In this document: positions 36,916 through 46,616 of the stretch, one piece after another
How positions within the stretch are numbered: position 1 is the stretch's first letter
How the letters are laid out: each line of letters begins with the position of its first letter
Source: Ideonella dechloratans
GTDB lineage: Bacteria; Pseudomonadota; Gammaproteobacteria; Burkholderiales; Burkholderiaceae_C
DNA: 64,000 nucleotides
NCBI RefSeq assembly: GCF_021049305.1
Contig: NZ_CP088081.1
Location: 1 to 64,000, forward strand
Direction: 5' to 3'
Notes under the pieces: generated by a model
What the model saw: the letters and a program-made list of their open reading frames with translations, nothing else
What the model was told of the DNA's origin: nothing
The model's database searches: none
Translations under genes and position numbers: made by a program

Positions 36916-38337
36916 GTGCAGCAGACCCCGCCCTCCCCCCTGGTGGACCGTTTCGAGGCCCAGCGCCAGGCCTTTGGCCGCCAGCCCTTTCCGACCCTGG
37001 CCGAGCGGCGCGACCGGCTGCAGCGCCTAGCCGCGCTGCTGGACCGCCACGAGGCGGCCCTGGTGCAGGCCATCAGCGCCGACTTCAGCGGCCGCAGCCC
37101 GCACGAGACCCGGCTGGCCGAGGCCTTCGTGGTGCGCGCCGGCCTGCGCCATGCGCTGCGCCATCTGAAGGGCTGGATGCGCGAGCGGCGCGTGCCGACC
37201 CAGCTGCACTTCCTGCCCGGGCGCAACCGCCTGCTGCCCCAGCCCCTGGGCGTGGTGGGCGTGGTGGCGCCCTGGAACTACCCGCTGCAGCTCTCGCTGG
37301 GCCCGGCCCTGGCGGCGCTGGCCGCGGGCAACCGGGTGCTGATCAAGCCCTCGGAGCTGACCCCGGCCTTCTCGGCCCTGCTGGAGCGCGCGGTGGCCGA
37401 GGCCTTCGCCCCCGACGAGATGAGCGTGGTCACCGGCGACGCCAGCGTGGGCCAGGCCTTCAGCCACCTGCCCTTCGATCACCTGTTCTTCACCGGCTCG
37501 ACCCCGGTGGGCCGGCTGGTGGCCCAGGCCGCCGCCGCCAACCTGACACCGGTGACGCTGGAGCTGGGCGGCAAGTCGCCGGCCATCATCGACAGTTCCG
37601 CCGACCTGGACGAGGCGGCCCAGCGCATCGCCTACGGCAAGCTGCTCAACGCCGGCCAGACCTGCGTGGCGCCCGACTACGTGCTGGTGCCCACCGGCCA
37701 GGGCGAGGCCCTGGCGCGGCGCATCGCCCGCGCGGCCGAGCGCATGTACCCGACGCTGCGCGACAACCCCGACTACACCGCCATCGTCAGCCCGCGCCAC
37801 CACGCCCGGCTGCGCGACATGGTGGCCGAGGCCGCCGGCCTGGGCGCCACCATCGTGCAGGTCAACCCGGCCCACGAATCGCTGGAGCAGGGCACGCGCA
37901 AGATCGCGCCGACCCTGGTGCTCAATCCGCCGGCCGGCGCGCGCCTGATGCGCGAGGAGATCTTCGGCCCGGTGCTGCCCATCCTGGAGGTGCCTTCGCT
38001 GGACGCGGCCATCGCCCACGTTCAGCAGGGCGACCGGCCGCTGGCCCTGTACTGGTTCGGCCGCGACACGGCCCACCGTGACCGGGTGCTGCACGAGACG
38101 ATCTCCGGCGGCGTCACCGTCAACGACTGCCTGTGGCACCTGGGCCAGGAGCACCAGCCTTTCGGCGGCGTGGGCGCCAGCGGCATGGGGGCCTACCACG
38201 GCGAGTGGGGCTTCAACACCTTCAGCAAGTTGAAGCCCGTGTTCCACCAGTCGCGCTGGGCCGGCACCGCGCTGTTCCGTCCGCCCTACGGCGCCACCTT
38301 CGAGCGCCTGCTGGGCCTGCTGCAGCGCCTGGGTTGA
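36916..38337 (+). CDS. calB: Coniferyl-aldehyde dehydrogenase
   Basis: 473 residues of the aldehyde dehydrogenase superfamily, oxidising aromatic or other aldehydes to acids with NAD(P). E216 (LELGGKSPAI) and the catalytic C250 (NAGQTCVAPD) are in place. The fold's C-terminal FNTFSKLKPVF and the ALDH class with Phe/Trp patterns point to the CalB/Aldh3 group. The start is GTG (36916), preceded by GGAG at seven bases. It is the first of three genes with the BVMO-esterase fusion, eight bases on, and an SDR. Confidence 0.9.
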   Translation: MQQTPPSPLVDRFEAQRQAFGRQPFPTLAERRDRLQRLAALLDRHEAALVQAISADFSGRSPHETRLAEAFVVRAGLRHALRHLKGWMRERRVPTQLHFLPGRNRLLPQPLGVVGVVAPWNYPLQLSLGPALAALAAGNRVLIKPSELTPAFSALLERAVAEAFAPDEMSVVTGDASVGQAFSHLPFDHLFFTGSTPVGRLVAQAAAANLTPVTLELGGKSPAIIDSSADLDEAAQRIAYGKLLNAGQTCVAPDYVLVPTGQGEALARRIARAAERMYPTLRDNPDYTAIVSPRHHARLRDMVAEAAGLGATIVQVNPAHESLEQGTRKIAPTLVLNPPAGARLMREEIFGPVLPILEVPSLDAAIAHVQQGDRPLALYWFGRDTAHRDRVLHETISGGVTVNDCLWHLGQEHQPFGGVGASGMGAYHGEWGFNTFSKLKPVFHQSRWAGTALFRPPYGATFERLLGLLQRLG

Positions 38338-38345
38338 GGCAGACG

Positions 38346-40850
38346 ATGGCCGACACGAACCCCGACATGCTGGACGCCCTGATCATCGGCAGCGGCTTCG
38401 CCGGGCTGGGCATGGCCGTGGCGCTGCGCCAGGCCGGCGAGACCCGCTTCCTGATCCTGGAGAAGGGCGGCGACGTGGGCGGCGTCTGGCGCGACAACGC
38501 CTACCCCGGCGCCGCCTGCGACGTGCCCTCGCACCTCTACTCCTTCTCCTTCGAGCCCAAGCCCGACTGGTCGCGCAGCTTCGCCACCCAGCCCGAGATC
38601 CTGGACTACCTGCGCCACTGCGCCGCCAAGTACGACCTGCGCCGCCACCTGCGCCTGCACACCGAGGTGCGCGAGGCCGCCTGGGACGAAGCCGCCCAGG
38701 GCTGGACGGTGACGCTGGCCAGTGGCGAGACGCTGCAGGCCCGCCAGCTGATCACCGCCGTGGGCCAGCTCAGCCGCCCGGCCCTGCCGAACATCCCCGG
38801 CCTGGCGGACTTCACCGGCCCGCGCTTCCACTCGGCGCAGTGGGACCACGGCGTGGCGCTGGAAGGAAAGCGGGTGGCGGTGATCGGCACCGGCGCCTCG
38901 GCCATCCAGTTCGTGCCGGCCATCGCGCCGCGGGTGGCCCAGCTCAGCGTGTTCCAGCGCTCGGCCGCCTATGTGCTGCCGCGGCCGGACCGGCCCTACA
39001 GCACCGCGGAGCAGGACGCCATGCGGCGCCAACCCTGGCGCATGCGGCTGCGCCGCCTGGGCATCTACCTGCACTACGAATCCCAGGCCCTGGCCTTCAC
39101 CCGCTTCAAGGGCCTGATGCGCTGGGCGGTGGGCGTGCCCTTCCAGCGCCTGCTCAAGCGCCAGGTGCCGGACGCCGCGCTGCGCCAGCGCCTGACGCCC
39201 GACTACCCGATCGGCTGCAAGCGCATCCTGCTGTCGTCCACCTACCTGGCCACCATGGCCCGGCCCAACGTGGCCCTGGTGACCGAGGGCATCCGCCGCA
39301 TCACGCCCACGGGGGTGGAGACGGTGGACGGGCGGCTGCACCCGGCCGACGTGCTGGTCTATGGCACCGGCTTCGCGGCCACCGAGTTCCTGGCGCCCAT
39401 GCGCATCACCGGCCGCGACGGCCGCACGCTGGACGAGGCCTGGCGCGAGGGCGCGGCCGCCTACCTGGGCCTGACGGTGCCGGGCTTTCCCAACCTGTTC
39501 ACGCTCTACGGGCCCAACACCAACCTCGGCCACAACTCCATCGTCTACATGCTGGAGAGCCAGATCGCCCACGTCATGCGCTGCCGGCGGGCGATGCAGC
39601 AGGCCGGCGCCACCGCGCTGGAGGTGGACCCGGGCCGCTTCGGCCGCTTCAACCGCTGGGTGCAGCGCCGGCTGACGGCCACGGTGTGGAACGGCTGCCG
39701 CAGCTGGTACATCGACGCCCGCGGCCACAACCCCACCAACTGGCCCGGCTTCACGCTGAGCTTCCGGGCCTGGACGCGCTGGTCCTCGCTGTCGGCCTAC
39801 CGCCTGAGCCGGCCGCTGACCGAGGCACCGACGCTGACCGGCGCGGTGGAGCTGCGCGAGCCCGCCAGCCGCACCGAAGCGCTGGTGGCCGCCGGCCTGC
39901 GCAGCCTGCTGCGCCACAGCTTCCGCCTGCTGGTGGGCCCGCCGCTGAACGCGCCGCTGCAGCGCGCGGTGGCGCGGGCACTGACGCTCACCATGTTCGC
40001 CGGCGGTGGCGTGCAGCGGCGCCAGGAACGCGTGGGCGCGGTGCCGGTGGAAGTCCTCAGCCCGCCCGGCCGCAGCGAGGCGGCCGATGGCGCCATCCTC
40101 TACCTGCACGGCGGCGCCTTCTGCCTGGGTGGCCCGGCCACCCACCGCAGCCTGAGCAGCCGCCTGGCCCCGGCCGCGCAGTGCCCCGTCTGGATGGTGG
40201 ACTACCGGCTGGCGCCCGAGCACCCCTACCCCGCGGGGCTGGAGGACGCGCTGGCGGTGTGGCGGGCGCTGCGGGCGCGCGGCCTGCCGGCCGGGCGCAT
40301 CGTCATCGCGGGCGATTCGGCCGGCGGTGCGCTGGCCCTGGCGCTGGCCCTGCGGCTCAAGGCCCTCGGCGAGGCTCCGGCGGCCGGGCTGCTGCTGCTC
40401 TCGCCGGTGACGGACCTGCGCCCCGAGGGCGGCCCCACCGACCCGACCCAGCGCGACCCCATGCTGCGCCCGGGCTGGCTCACCCAGGCCCTGCGCTGGT
40501 ACGCCGCGCCGGCCGACGCGCCGGAGCACCAGCCCCTGCGCCAGGACCTGGCCGGCCTGCCGCCGCTGTTCATCCAGGTGGGCGAGGAGGAGATCCTGCG
40601 CGGCCACGCGCTGGCCCTGGCCCGCCACGCCCGCGCCTGCGGCCTGCCGGTGCAGCTGGAGGTGCACGCCCGGCGCTGGCATGTGTTCCAGCTGCAGGCG
40701 GGCTACCTGGCCTCGGCCGCCGCCGCGGTGCAGGCCCTGGGCCAGGCCAGCCAGCGCTTCATGGCCCAGGCTGCCCCGGCCAGCGCCGCCACGATTCCCG
40801 ACGAAAGCCCCGCCCCATGGCCCACGACACCCCAAGCCGCTGCGTCCTGA
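38346..40850 (+). CDS. Fused Baeyer-Villiger-type flavin monooxygenase and HSL-family esterase
   Basis: 834 residues in two domains. Residues 1-about 500 are a class B flavin monooxygenase: the FAD motif GSGFAG at 15-20, the NADP motif VIGTGAS, and a Baeyer-Villiger fingerprint FxGxxxHxxxWD with F156, G158, H162, W166 and D167. Residues about 560-820 form an alpha/beta hydrolase with the hormone-sensitive-lipase oxyanion motif HGGAF at 588-592, nucleophile S658 in GDSAGG, an acidic cluster E747-E749, and H779. It would turn ketones to esters and then cut them. No stop or frame break separates the domains. Gene start is supported by GAGG six bases before the ATG. Confidence 0.92.
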   Translation: MADTNPDMLDALIIGSGFAGLGMAVALRQAGETRFLILEKGGDVGGVWRDNAYPGAACDVPSHLYSFSFEPKPDWSRSFATQPEILDYLRHCAAKYDLRRHLRLHTEVREAAWDEAAQGWTVTLASGETLQARQLITAVGQLSRPALPNIPGLADFTGPRFHSAQWDHGVALEGKRVAVIGTGASAIQFVPAIAPRVAQLSVFQRSAAYVLPRPDRPYSTAEQDAMRRQPWRMRLRRLGIYLHYESQALAFTRFKGLMRWAVGVPFQRLLKRQVPDAALRQRLTPDYPIGCKRILLSSTYLATMARPNVALVTEGIRRITPTGVETVDGRLHPADVLVYGTGFAATEFLAPMRITGRDGRTLDEAWREGAAAYLGLTVPGFPNLFTLYGPNTNLGHNSIVYMLESQIAHVMRCRRAMQQAGATALEVDPGRFGRFNRWVQRRLTATVWNGCRSWYIDARGHNPTNWPGFTLSFRAWTRWSSLSAYRLSRPLTEAPTLTGAVELREPASRTEALVAAGLRSLLRHSFRLLVGPPLNAPLQRAVARALTLTMFAGGGVQRRQERVGAVPVEVLSPPGRSEAADGAILYLHGGAFCLGGPATHRSLSSRLAPAAQCPVWMVDYRLAPEHPYPAGLEDALAVWRALRARGLPAGRIVIAGDSAGGALALALALRLKALGEAPAAGLLLLSPVTDLRPEGGPTDPTQRDPMLRPGWLTQALRWYAAPADAPEHQPLRQDLAGLPPLFIQVGEEEILRGHALALARHARACGLPVQLEVHARRWHVFQLQAGYLASAAAAVQALGQASQRFMAQAAPASAATIPDESPAPWPTTPQAAAS

Positions 40851-41599
40851 TCACCGGCGCGGCCACCGGCATCGGCCGGGCCACCGCCCGCCGCTTCGCG
40901 CTGGAGGGCTGGCAGGTGGTGGCCGGCGACATCGACGCCACCGGCCTGGCCGACCTGGTGCGCGGCCTGGGCGAGGCGCGCTGCCTGGGCCTGACCCTGG
41001 ACGTGACCGACCCGGCCCAGTGGACGGCGGCCCTGGCCACCGTGCGCCAGCGCTTCGGCCGGCTGGACCTGCTGGTCAACAACGCCGGCATCCTGATCTC
41101 CGGGCCCTTCGCCGACTCGCCGCTGGAAAGACACCACGCGGTGATCGACGTCAACGTGAAGGGCCTGCTCAATGGCTGCTGGCTGGCCCACCCGCTGCTG
41201 GCGGCCACGCCGGGCGCGCAGGTCATCAACCTGTGCTCCACCGCGGCCATCTACGGTCAGGCCTCGCTGGCCACCTACTCGGCCAGCAAGTTCGCGGTGC
41301 GCGGGCTGACCGAGGCGCTGAGCATCGAGTGGGAACAGGACGGCATCCGCGTGCAGGACCTGATGCCGCTGTTCGTGCAGACGGCCATGGTGTTGGACAT
41401 GGATGCGCAGAGCATCCGCCGCCTGGGCGTGCGTCTGACGGCCGAGGACGTGGCCGACCAGGTCTGGCACACCGCCCGGGCCCGCGGTTGGGGCCGGGTG
41501 CACTGGCCGGTGGGCCCCCTGGCGCGCTGGCTGTTCCGGCTGTCGGGCAGCGGACCGCAGTGGCTGGAACGCTGGCTCGCCCGGCGCATCGCGGCTTGA
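40817..41599 (+). CDS. Short-chain dehydrogenase/reductase
   Basis: 260 residues. TGAATGIG is at the cofactor site (residues about 14-21), NNAGI follows, and the catalytic Tyr-x-x-x-Lys is YSASK. It probably oxidises or reduces an alcohol/ketone in the same pathway as the upstream monooxygenase. Its start overlaps the fusion gene by 34 bases. C-terminal residues (LARWLFRLSGSGP) are hydrophobic, as in SadH-like SDRs. Confidence 0.92.
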   Translation: MAHDTPSRCVLITGAATGIGRATARRFALEGWQVVAGDIDATGLADLVRGLGEARCLGLTLDVTDPAQWTAALATVRQRFGRLDLLVNNAGILISGPFADSPLERHHAVIDVNVKGLLNGCWLAHPLLAATPGAQVINLCSTAAIYGQASLATYSASKFAVRGLTEALSIEWEQDGIRVQDLMPLFVQTAMVLDMDAQSIRRLGVRLTAEDVADQVWHTARARGWGRVHWPVGPLARWLFRLSGSGPQWLERWLARRIAA

Positions 41600-41689
41600 C
41601 CATCCCCAAGGCGAAGCCTGCCAAGAGAGGTGGCAGCACAGACAATGGGCAACTTGGGCCATGCCACAGGCCTGTTGTTTGGATTGACC

Positions 41690-41959
41690 ATGAAGCACCT
41701 GTTTCCTCTGTCTCTGATCTGCGCCCTGGTAGCGACGTTGGGCGCCTGCAGCACCGCGACCACGCCGCCCGCCGACGCTGCCGCCACGACCCAAGCGCCC
41801 GCAATGGTGTGCGAGCAAGAACGTTCGCTCGGAAGCAACATTGCCCACAGCCGCTGCCGCACGGCGGCTGACGCCCAGCATGAGCGCGATGCCTCTGCCC
41901 GCATCATGGATGGGATGAGCCGCTCTCCCAATCCGGGAATGAGCAGGCCTGCAAACTGA
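41690..41959 (+). CDS. Small lipoprotein
   Basis: 89 residues. The signal sequence MKHLFPLSLICALVATLGAC ends in a lipobox, LGAC, with the lipidated cysteine at residue 20. The mature part contains CEQERSLGSN and RCRTAADAQHERDASARI, a pair of cysteines with an intervening Ser/Gly/Asn turn, a pattern I recall from small Burkholderiales and Xanthomonadales proteins of unknown function. The start at 41690 gives a proper lipoprotein signal; an upstream frame to 41630 does not. Confidence 0.72.
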   Translation: MKHLFPLSLICALVATLGACSTATTPPADAAATTQAPAMVCEQERSLGSNIAHSRCRTAADAQHERDASARIMDGMSRSPNPGMSRPAN

Positions 41960-42024
41960 GGATGTGGCCCGAGCCCCAAGCACGCGGGCTCAATTAGCGC
42001 GGCCCTGCACCATCCCAGGGTTCT

Positions 42025-42825
42025 TCAATCCAACCAGGGCCGCAGCCAGCCCAGGCCGTCGGAGGTGGCGTGCGGCGCGCTGCCGCGGGCCGGGCGGTAC
42101 TCGCAACCGATCCAGCCATCCCAGCCCAGCGTGTCGAGCAGGCGGAACAGGTAGGGGTGGTGGATCTCGCCGATGTCCGGCTCGTGGCGCTCGGGCACGC
42201 CGGCGATCTGGAAGTGGCCCACGCGGCCGGTGGGCAGGTACTGGCGGATCTTCATGGCCAGGTCACCCTCGACGATCTGGCAGTGGTAGAGGTCCATCTG
42301 CACCTTGACGTTGGGCGCGCCGATCTCGGCCACCAGGGCATGGGCCTGGTCCTGCCGGTTCAGGAAGAAGCCGGGCATGTCGCGCTCGTTGATCGGCTCG
42401 ATCAGCACGTCCACCCCGGCCTCGGCGGCCAGCGCGGCCGCCACCTTCAGGTTGGCCACGTAGGTGGCGCGCACGCTGTCGCGGGTCTCGCCCGCGGGCA
42501 GCAGGCCGGCCATCACATGGATGCGGGGGCAGGCCAGCACGCGGGCGTAGCCCAGCGCCCGCTCGAAGCCGGCGCGGAACTCGGCCTCGCGCCCGGGCCG
42601 GCAGGCCAGGCCGCGCTCGCCGGCCTCCCAGTCGCCCGGAGGGGCGTTGAACAGCACCTGCTGCAGGCCGTGGGCCTTCAGCAGGCCGGCCAGCTGCTCG
42701 GCCGGCCAGGCGTAGGGAAAGAGGAACTCGACCCCCAGGAAGCCATCGGCGGCGGCAGCGGCAAAGCGATCGAGGAAGTCCACGTCGTTGTAGAGCAGGG
42801 ACAGATTGGCGGCGAAACGGGGCAT
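42025..42825 (-). CDS. hyi: Hydroxypyruvate isomerase-family TIM barrel
   Basis: 266 residues of the xylose-isomerase-like TIM-barrel family. [27 protein letters not shown] and the metal-binding region [14 protein letters not shown] are typical of hydroxypyruvate isomerase, which converts hydroxypyruvate and tartronate semialdehyde. OtnI, a 2-oxo-tetronate isomerase, is a close alternative. It lies after an alpha/beta hydrolase and amidase on one strand, with a 38-base gap. Confidence 0.88.
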   Translation of the reverse strand: MPRFAANLSLLYNDVDFLDRFAAAAADGFLGVEFLFPYAWPAEQLAGLLKAHGLQQVLFNAPPGDWEAGERGLACRPGREAEFRAGFERALGYARVLACPRIHVMAGLLPAGETRDSVRATYVANLKVAAALAAEAGVDVLIEPINERDMPGFFLNRQDQAHALVAEIGAPNVKVQMDLYHCQIVEGDLAMKIRQYLPTGRVGHFQIAGVPERHEPDIGEIHHPYLFRLLDTLGWDGWIGCEYRPARGSAPHATSDGLGWLRPWLD

Positions 42826-42863
42826 GGCGACAGCGTGCGGAAGGACCGCCAAGCGTAGCGGGT

Positions 42864-43856
42864 TCAGGCCAGGCGCGGGGCCTCGCGCAGCAGGGCGGCC
42901 AGGGCCTCGGCGCAGAAGCGGGCGTCCATCAGGCTGCCGTGGCCGCTGGTGCCGGCGCTGGGCGGCACCACCAGGTGGCGGGCGTGGGGGATGCGGGCGA
43001 TGGCCGGGGCCATCAGGTCCAGGGCCGGCGGGTTGCGCTCGTCGTCGGCGCTGGTGATGGCCAGCACCCGGGCGCGGATGCGGTCCAGGCCGGGCGTGGG
43101 GTCGTAGTCGCGCGCGGCCTCCCACTGCCAGAGGTGGTCGTTGGCATCGCCCGTGAAGGGCGCGGCCAGGCGGCGGTCCAGCAGCGCGTCGGCCGCGGCC
43201 ACATCGGGCGCCTGGGTCCGCAGGGCCTGCTCGCCGCCGTTGCTGGCCAGCGCGAAGAAGGTGGAGGCCCAGGCCAGGGCCGGCGGTTGGGTGGTGTAGC
43301 GCCCGCCCTGCCAGGCCGGGTCGCGGCGGATGCTCTCGCACAGCATGCGGCGCAGCAGCCAGTTGCGCCCGCCCATGGGCACGGGCGAGGCGGCCATGGG
43401 CACGGCGATGTCCATCCAGTCCGGGTGCTGGCCGGCCAGCAGCCAGGTGTGCATGCCGCCCATCGAATAGCCGATGACCGCGCGCAGGTGGTGGATGCCC
43501 AGCGCCTCGGTCAGCAGGCGGTGCAGCACGGCCACCATGTCGCCATAGGTGTAGGCCGGGAAGGCCGGCCCCAGACCGTCGCTGGGCTTGGCCGAACGGC
43601 CGCTGCCCAGGGCGTCGGGCAGGATCAGGTGGTGGCGCGCGGCGTCCAGCGGCTGGCCGGGGCCGAACATCCGCCCGGCCCAGGCCGGCGTGAGCCAGCT
43701 GGCCGCCGAGCCCTGGCTGCCGTGCAGCAGCAGCACCGGCTCGCCGTCCGGCGCGCCCAGCGTGGTGCAGGCCAGCGCCAGCGTGGGCAGCAGCGTGCCG
43801 TCGTGCAGGTGCACGTCGCGCAGGGTGTGCCGCTCGGTCCGCGGGGCCAGGGTCAT
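42864..43856 (-). CDS. Alpha/beta hydrolase, MetX-like
   Basis: 330 residues. The fold resembles homoserine acetyltransferase: [15 protein letters not shown] near the start, [14 protein letters not shown], and a nucleophile serine in [10 protein letters not shown], then [11 protein letters not shown] for the acid and SGHGSLMD for the histidine. The lack of the MetX ending GHDAFL makes a hydrolase of unknown substrate more probable than a true acyltransferase. It starts 13 bases after the amidase stop, in an operon with hyi. Confidence 0.82.
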   Translation of the reverse strand: MTLAPRTERHTLRDVHLHDGTLLPTLALACTTLGAPDGEPVLLLHGSQGSAASWLTPAWAGRMFGPGQPLDAARHHLILPDALGSGRSAKPSDGLGPAFPAYTYGDMVAVLHRLLTEALGIHHLRAVIGYSMGGMHTWLLAGQHPDWMDIAVPMAASPVPMGGRNWLLRRMLCESIRRDPAWQGGRYTTQPPALAWASTFFALASNGGEQALRTQAPDVAAADALLDRRLAAPFTGDANDHLWQWEAARDYDPTPGLDRIRARVLAITSADDERNPPALDLMAPAIARIPHARHLVVPPSAGTSGHGSLMDARFCAEALAALLREAPRLA

Positions 43857-43869
43857 CGCAGCTCCGGGG

Positions 43870-45360
43870 TCACAGCGGCGGGCGCCGTCCGGCCCAGGGC
43901 CGTGCCTGTTCGAGCTGGCCGGCCAGCTGCAGCAGTTGGCCCTCCCGGCCGAAGGGGGCGACGAACTGCACGCCCAGCGGCAAGCCCTCGGGCGTCCAGT
44001 ACAGCGGCAGGCTGATGGCCGGCACGCCGGTCAGGTTCGCCAGCTGGGTGAAGGGCACGGCCTGCAGGTTGTCGCGGGCGATCTGGTTGACCATGCCGTC
44101 GAGCCAGCCGCGCCGGGCCAGCGCGCCCAGCAGGCCGCTGCGGTTCAGGCCGTCCAGCAGAATCTGCTGCCAGGCCGGCGGGTCGCCCTGGCCGTGGCGG
44201 ATCGGCGGCTCGGCCAGCGTGGGGGTGAGCAGCAGGTCGTGGCGGGCGTGGAAGTCGGCCAGCGCGCGGCCGAAGCCGTTCCACTGCCAGAGCTCCTGGG
44301 TGAGCTGGCCGGCCGAGACGGCGCGGCCCAGGGTCTCCAGCACCCGGGTCAGGGGCTCGAAGTCGCCGTCGCGGGCACCGGCGGCGCGGGCCCGCGCCAC
44401 CAGGGCCGGCACCTGGCCGAAGTACAGGTGCAGGTAGCTGCGGGCCAGGGCGTCGCCGTCGATGGCCGGTTCGGCCTCGACCAGCTCGTGGCCCAGCGAG
44501 GCGAGCAGCGCCACCGCGTCGTGCACCGCGGCCACCGCCTCGGGGTGCACCGGCGTGCCGATGGGCGAGCGGGTGGTCCAGCCGATGCGCAGCCGGCCCG
44601 GCGGGCGCTGCCAGGCCTGGGCATAGGGCTCGGTCGGCGGGGCGATGACGAAGGGGTCGCCCGGCTCGGGGCCCTGCAGCGCGTCCAGCGCGCGGGCGGT
44701 GTCGCGCACGCTGCGGCTGAGCACGCCTTCGGTGGAGGCGCCGTACCAGACCTCGCCGATGCCCGGGCCCACCGAGACCCGGCCGCGCGAGGGCCGCAGG
44801 CCCACCAGGCCGCAGCAGGCCGCCGGGATGCGGATGGAGCCACCGCCATCGTTGCCTGCGGCCATGGGCACGATGCCGGCGGCCACCGCCGCGGCCGCGC
44901 CACCGCTGGAGCCGCCGGGCGTGCGCCCCAGGTCCCAGGGGTTGCAGGCCCGGCCGTGCAGCGCGGAGTCGCTGACCGCCTTGAGCGCCAGCTCGGGCAG
45001 GTTGGTCTTGCCGAAGACCACCAGACCCATGCGCAGGTAGCGCCGCACGACAAAGGCATGCTCGGTCGGCACCAGACGCAGCATGCCGCGGCAGCCATAG
45101 CTGGTGGGCAGGCCGGCCCAGTCGTGCACCCCGTCCTTGAGCAGGAAGGGCACGCCGCGGAAGGGCCCCTCGGGCAGGCCGTCGGCGATCAGGCCGCGGG
45201 CCTCGCCGGCCATCAGCCGGCTCAGGGCATTGAGGCGGCCGTGCACCGCCTGCTGGCGGGCCAGGGCCAGGTCCAGCAGCTCGGTGGGTTGGACCTCACC
45301 GCGGGCGACGCGCTCGGCCAGCGCGGTGGCGTCGTGTTGCAGGTACTCGTCGACATTCAT
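43870..45360 (-). CDS. Amidase (amidase-signature family)
   Basis: 496 residues. The Ser-cisSer-Lys family signature is seen in the Gly/Ser-rich segment GGSSGGAAAAVAAGIVPMAAG, here spelled in part, with the catalytic lysine in GVPFLLKDGV near residue 85. The protein hydrolyses amides of unknown identity, often aryl or small aliphatic. The start ATG at 45360 gives the usual N-terminus, MNVDEYLQHDATALAERV. It is the first gene of a probable operon with the MetX-like hydrolase and hyi. Confidence 0.9.
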   Translation of the reverse strand: MNVDEYLQHDATALAERVARGEVQPTELLDLALARQQAVHGRLNALSRLMAGEARGLIADGLPEGPFRGVPFLLKDGVHDWAGLPTSYGCRGMLRLVPTEHAFVVRRYLRMGLVVFGKTNLPELALKAVSDSALHGRACNPWDLGRTPGGSSGGAAAAVAAGIVPMAAGNDGGGSIRIPAACCGLVGLRPSRGRVSVGPGIGEVWYGASTEGVLSRSVRDTARALDALQGPEPGDPFVIAPPTEPYAQAWQRPPGRLRIGWTTRSPIGTPVHPEAVAAVHDAVALLASLGHELVEAEPAIDGDALARSYLHLYFGQVPALVARARAAGARDGDFEPLTRVLETLGRAVSAGQLTQELWQWNGFGRALADFHARHDLLLTPTLAEPPIRHGQGDPPAWQQILLDGLNRSGLLGALARRGWLDGMVNQIARDNLQAVPFTQLANLTGVPAISLPLYWTPEGLPLGVQFVAPFGREGQLLQLAGQLEQARPWAGRRPPL

Positions 45361-45487
45361 CGGGCCAGGATAGCGGCGAACTTGAGCCGGACGCAGCGCG
45401 GCTTTCCCGGCTTATTCACGGGATTGCGCCCGGCGCCGGCGCCTACGATCCCGTCCAGAACCTGTCCCAACCCTGCTGTACCCCGCC

Positions 45488-45973
45488 ATGTTCGACTTCC
45501 CCCCTCTGCAAGACCACCGCGGCGACCGCCGCCACCGTTTCATGGAGTCATCGGACATCAACGCGGCCTTCGACCTGCTCTACCGCGGCATGCGCCGCCA
45601 GGTGCAGCGCGGGTTGCATGTGCGAGGACAGCTCTTCGCGCTGGAGGCGGACACGCAGATCCCCGGCCAGCTGACCGGCAGCGTGCGCCTGCTGCCCGGC
45701 GACCTGGACAGCGGCAGCGCCGAGGACTGGGCCGACGCCACCCGGCGGCCCCGGCTCTTCGAGCAACTGCTCGACAGTGCGCAGCCGGCCGCGCTGTACG
45801 CCTACGCGGTGGAGCAGCGCAGCCCGCACGACGTGCCGGTGGTGTGGGTGGAGCTGGCCGAGGCCGACGGCTGCCACGTGGCCAGCTTCCCGCTGTGCAC
45901 CGGCCGAGGCTGGGCCGAACGCGATCTGCTGGAAGGCCCGCACCAGCGCCTGTTGCCGGTGACACAGGACTGA
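45488..45973 (+). CDS. Hypothetical protein
   Basis: 161 residues. It is acidic and soluble, with no signal peptide or membrane segment; the stretch ALYAYAVEQRSPHDVPVVW resembles nothing I can name. It precedes a rhomboid protease by 28 bases and may be co-transcribed with it. GC bias at third positions and the absence of rare codons support that it is a real gene. Confidence 0.6.
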   Translation: MFDFPPLQDHRGDRRHRFMESSDINAAFDLLYRGMRRQVQRGLHVRGQLFALEADTQIPGQLTGSVRLLPGDLDSGSAEDWADATRRPRLFEQLLDSAQPAALYAYAVEQRSPHDVPVVWVELAEADGCHVASFPLCTGRGWAERDLLEGPHQRLLPVTQD

Positions 45974-46001
45974 GCCCGGCGGCCGGCTACCATCGCCGGC
46001 C

Positions 46002-46604
46002 ATGTCCTCCGTTCTCGCCTCGCCCGCCGCCAGCCTGCTGCTGGCCGCCATGGCCGCCATCAGCCTGTGGGCCTTCTACCGCGCCCCCCAATGGCTGGAC
46101 CGTGGCGTGCTGCGCCCCTACTGGCTGCTGCGCCGCCGGCAGTGGGGCACCGTCCTCAGCCATGCCTTCCTGCATGCGGACCTGACCCACCTGATCTTCA
46201 ACGGCTTCAGCTTCTGGGCCTTCGCGCCCGGGCTGGAGCGGGCCCTGGGCACGCCGCGCTTCCTGCTGCTCTACGCGGTGGGCCTGCTGGCCAGCACGCT
46301 GGGCACCTGGTTCAAGCAGCGCCACAACCCGGCCTACCAGTGCCTGGGCGCCTCCGGCGCGGTGATGGCGGTGGTGTTCGCGGCCATCGCGCTGTTCCCC
46401 GGCGCCAAGCTCTACATCCTGCCGATCCCGGTGCCCATCCCGGCGCCGATTTTCGGCCTGGGCTATCTGGCCTACACCCTGTGGGCCGGCCAGCAGCAGC
46501 GCGGCCGCACCAACCACGAGGCCCACCTGTGGGGCGCCGTCTCGGGCCTGCTGTTCGCGCTGGCGGTGGCCCCGGGCTGGGTGGCGCGGGCCTGGCTGGG
46601 CTGA
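46002..46604 (+). CDS. Rhomboid-family intramembrane serine protease
   Basis: 200 residues with about six hydrophobic segments. HLIFNGFSFWAF is the HxxxN motif. GASGAVMAV supplies the catalytic serine, and HLWGAVSG the catalytic histidine of the Ser-His dyad. Rhomboids cut membrane proteins inside the bilayer. The ATG at 46002 is 28 bases after the previous gene. It converges on a methyltransferase gene, with 12 bases between stops. Confidence 0.9.
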   Translation: MSSVLASPAASLLLAAMAAISLWAFYRAPQWLDRGVLRPYWLLRRRQWGTVLSHAFLHADLTHLIFNGFSFWAFAPGLERALGTPRFLLLYAVGLLASTLGTWFKQRHNPAYQCLGASGAVMAVVFAAIALFPGAKLYILPIPVPIPAPIFGLGYLAYTLWAGQQQRGRTNHEAHLWGAVSGLLFALAVAPGWVARAWLG

Positions 46605-46616
46605 ACGCGGCCCGGC

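Noticed and set aside
38133..38345. Longer start for the fused monooxygenase, within the aldehyde dehydrogenase gene
   Set aside because: The upstream part reads through calB in another frame, and the ATG at 38346 has a ribosome site and starts right before the FAD motif.
38286..40835. An 849-codon minus-strand frame over the monooxygenase-esterase gene
   Set aside because: Antisense shadow of GC-rich coding DNA; composition is dominated by Gly, Gln, His, Val and Ala.
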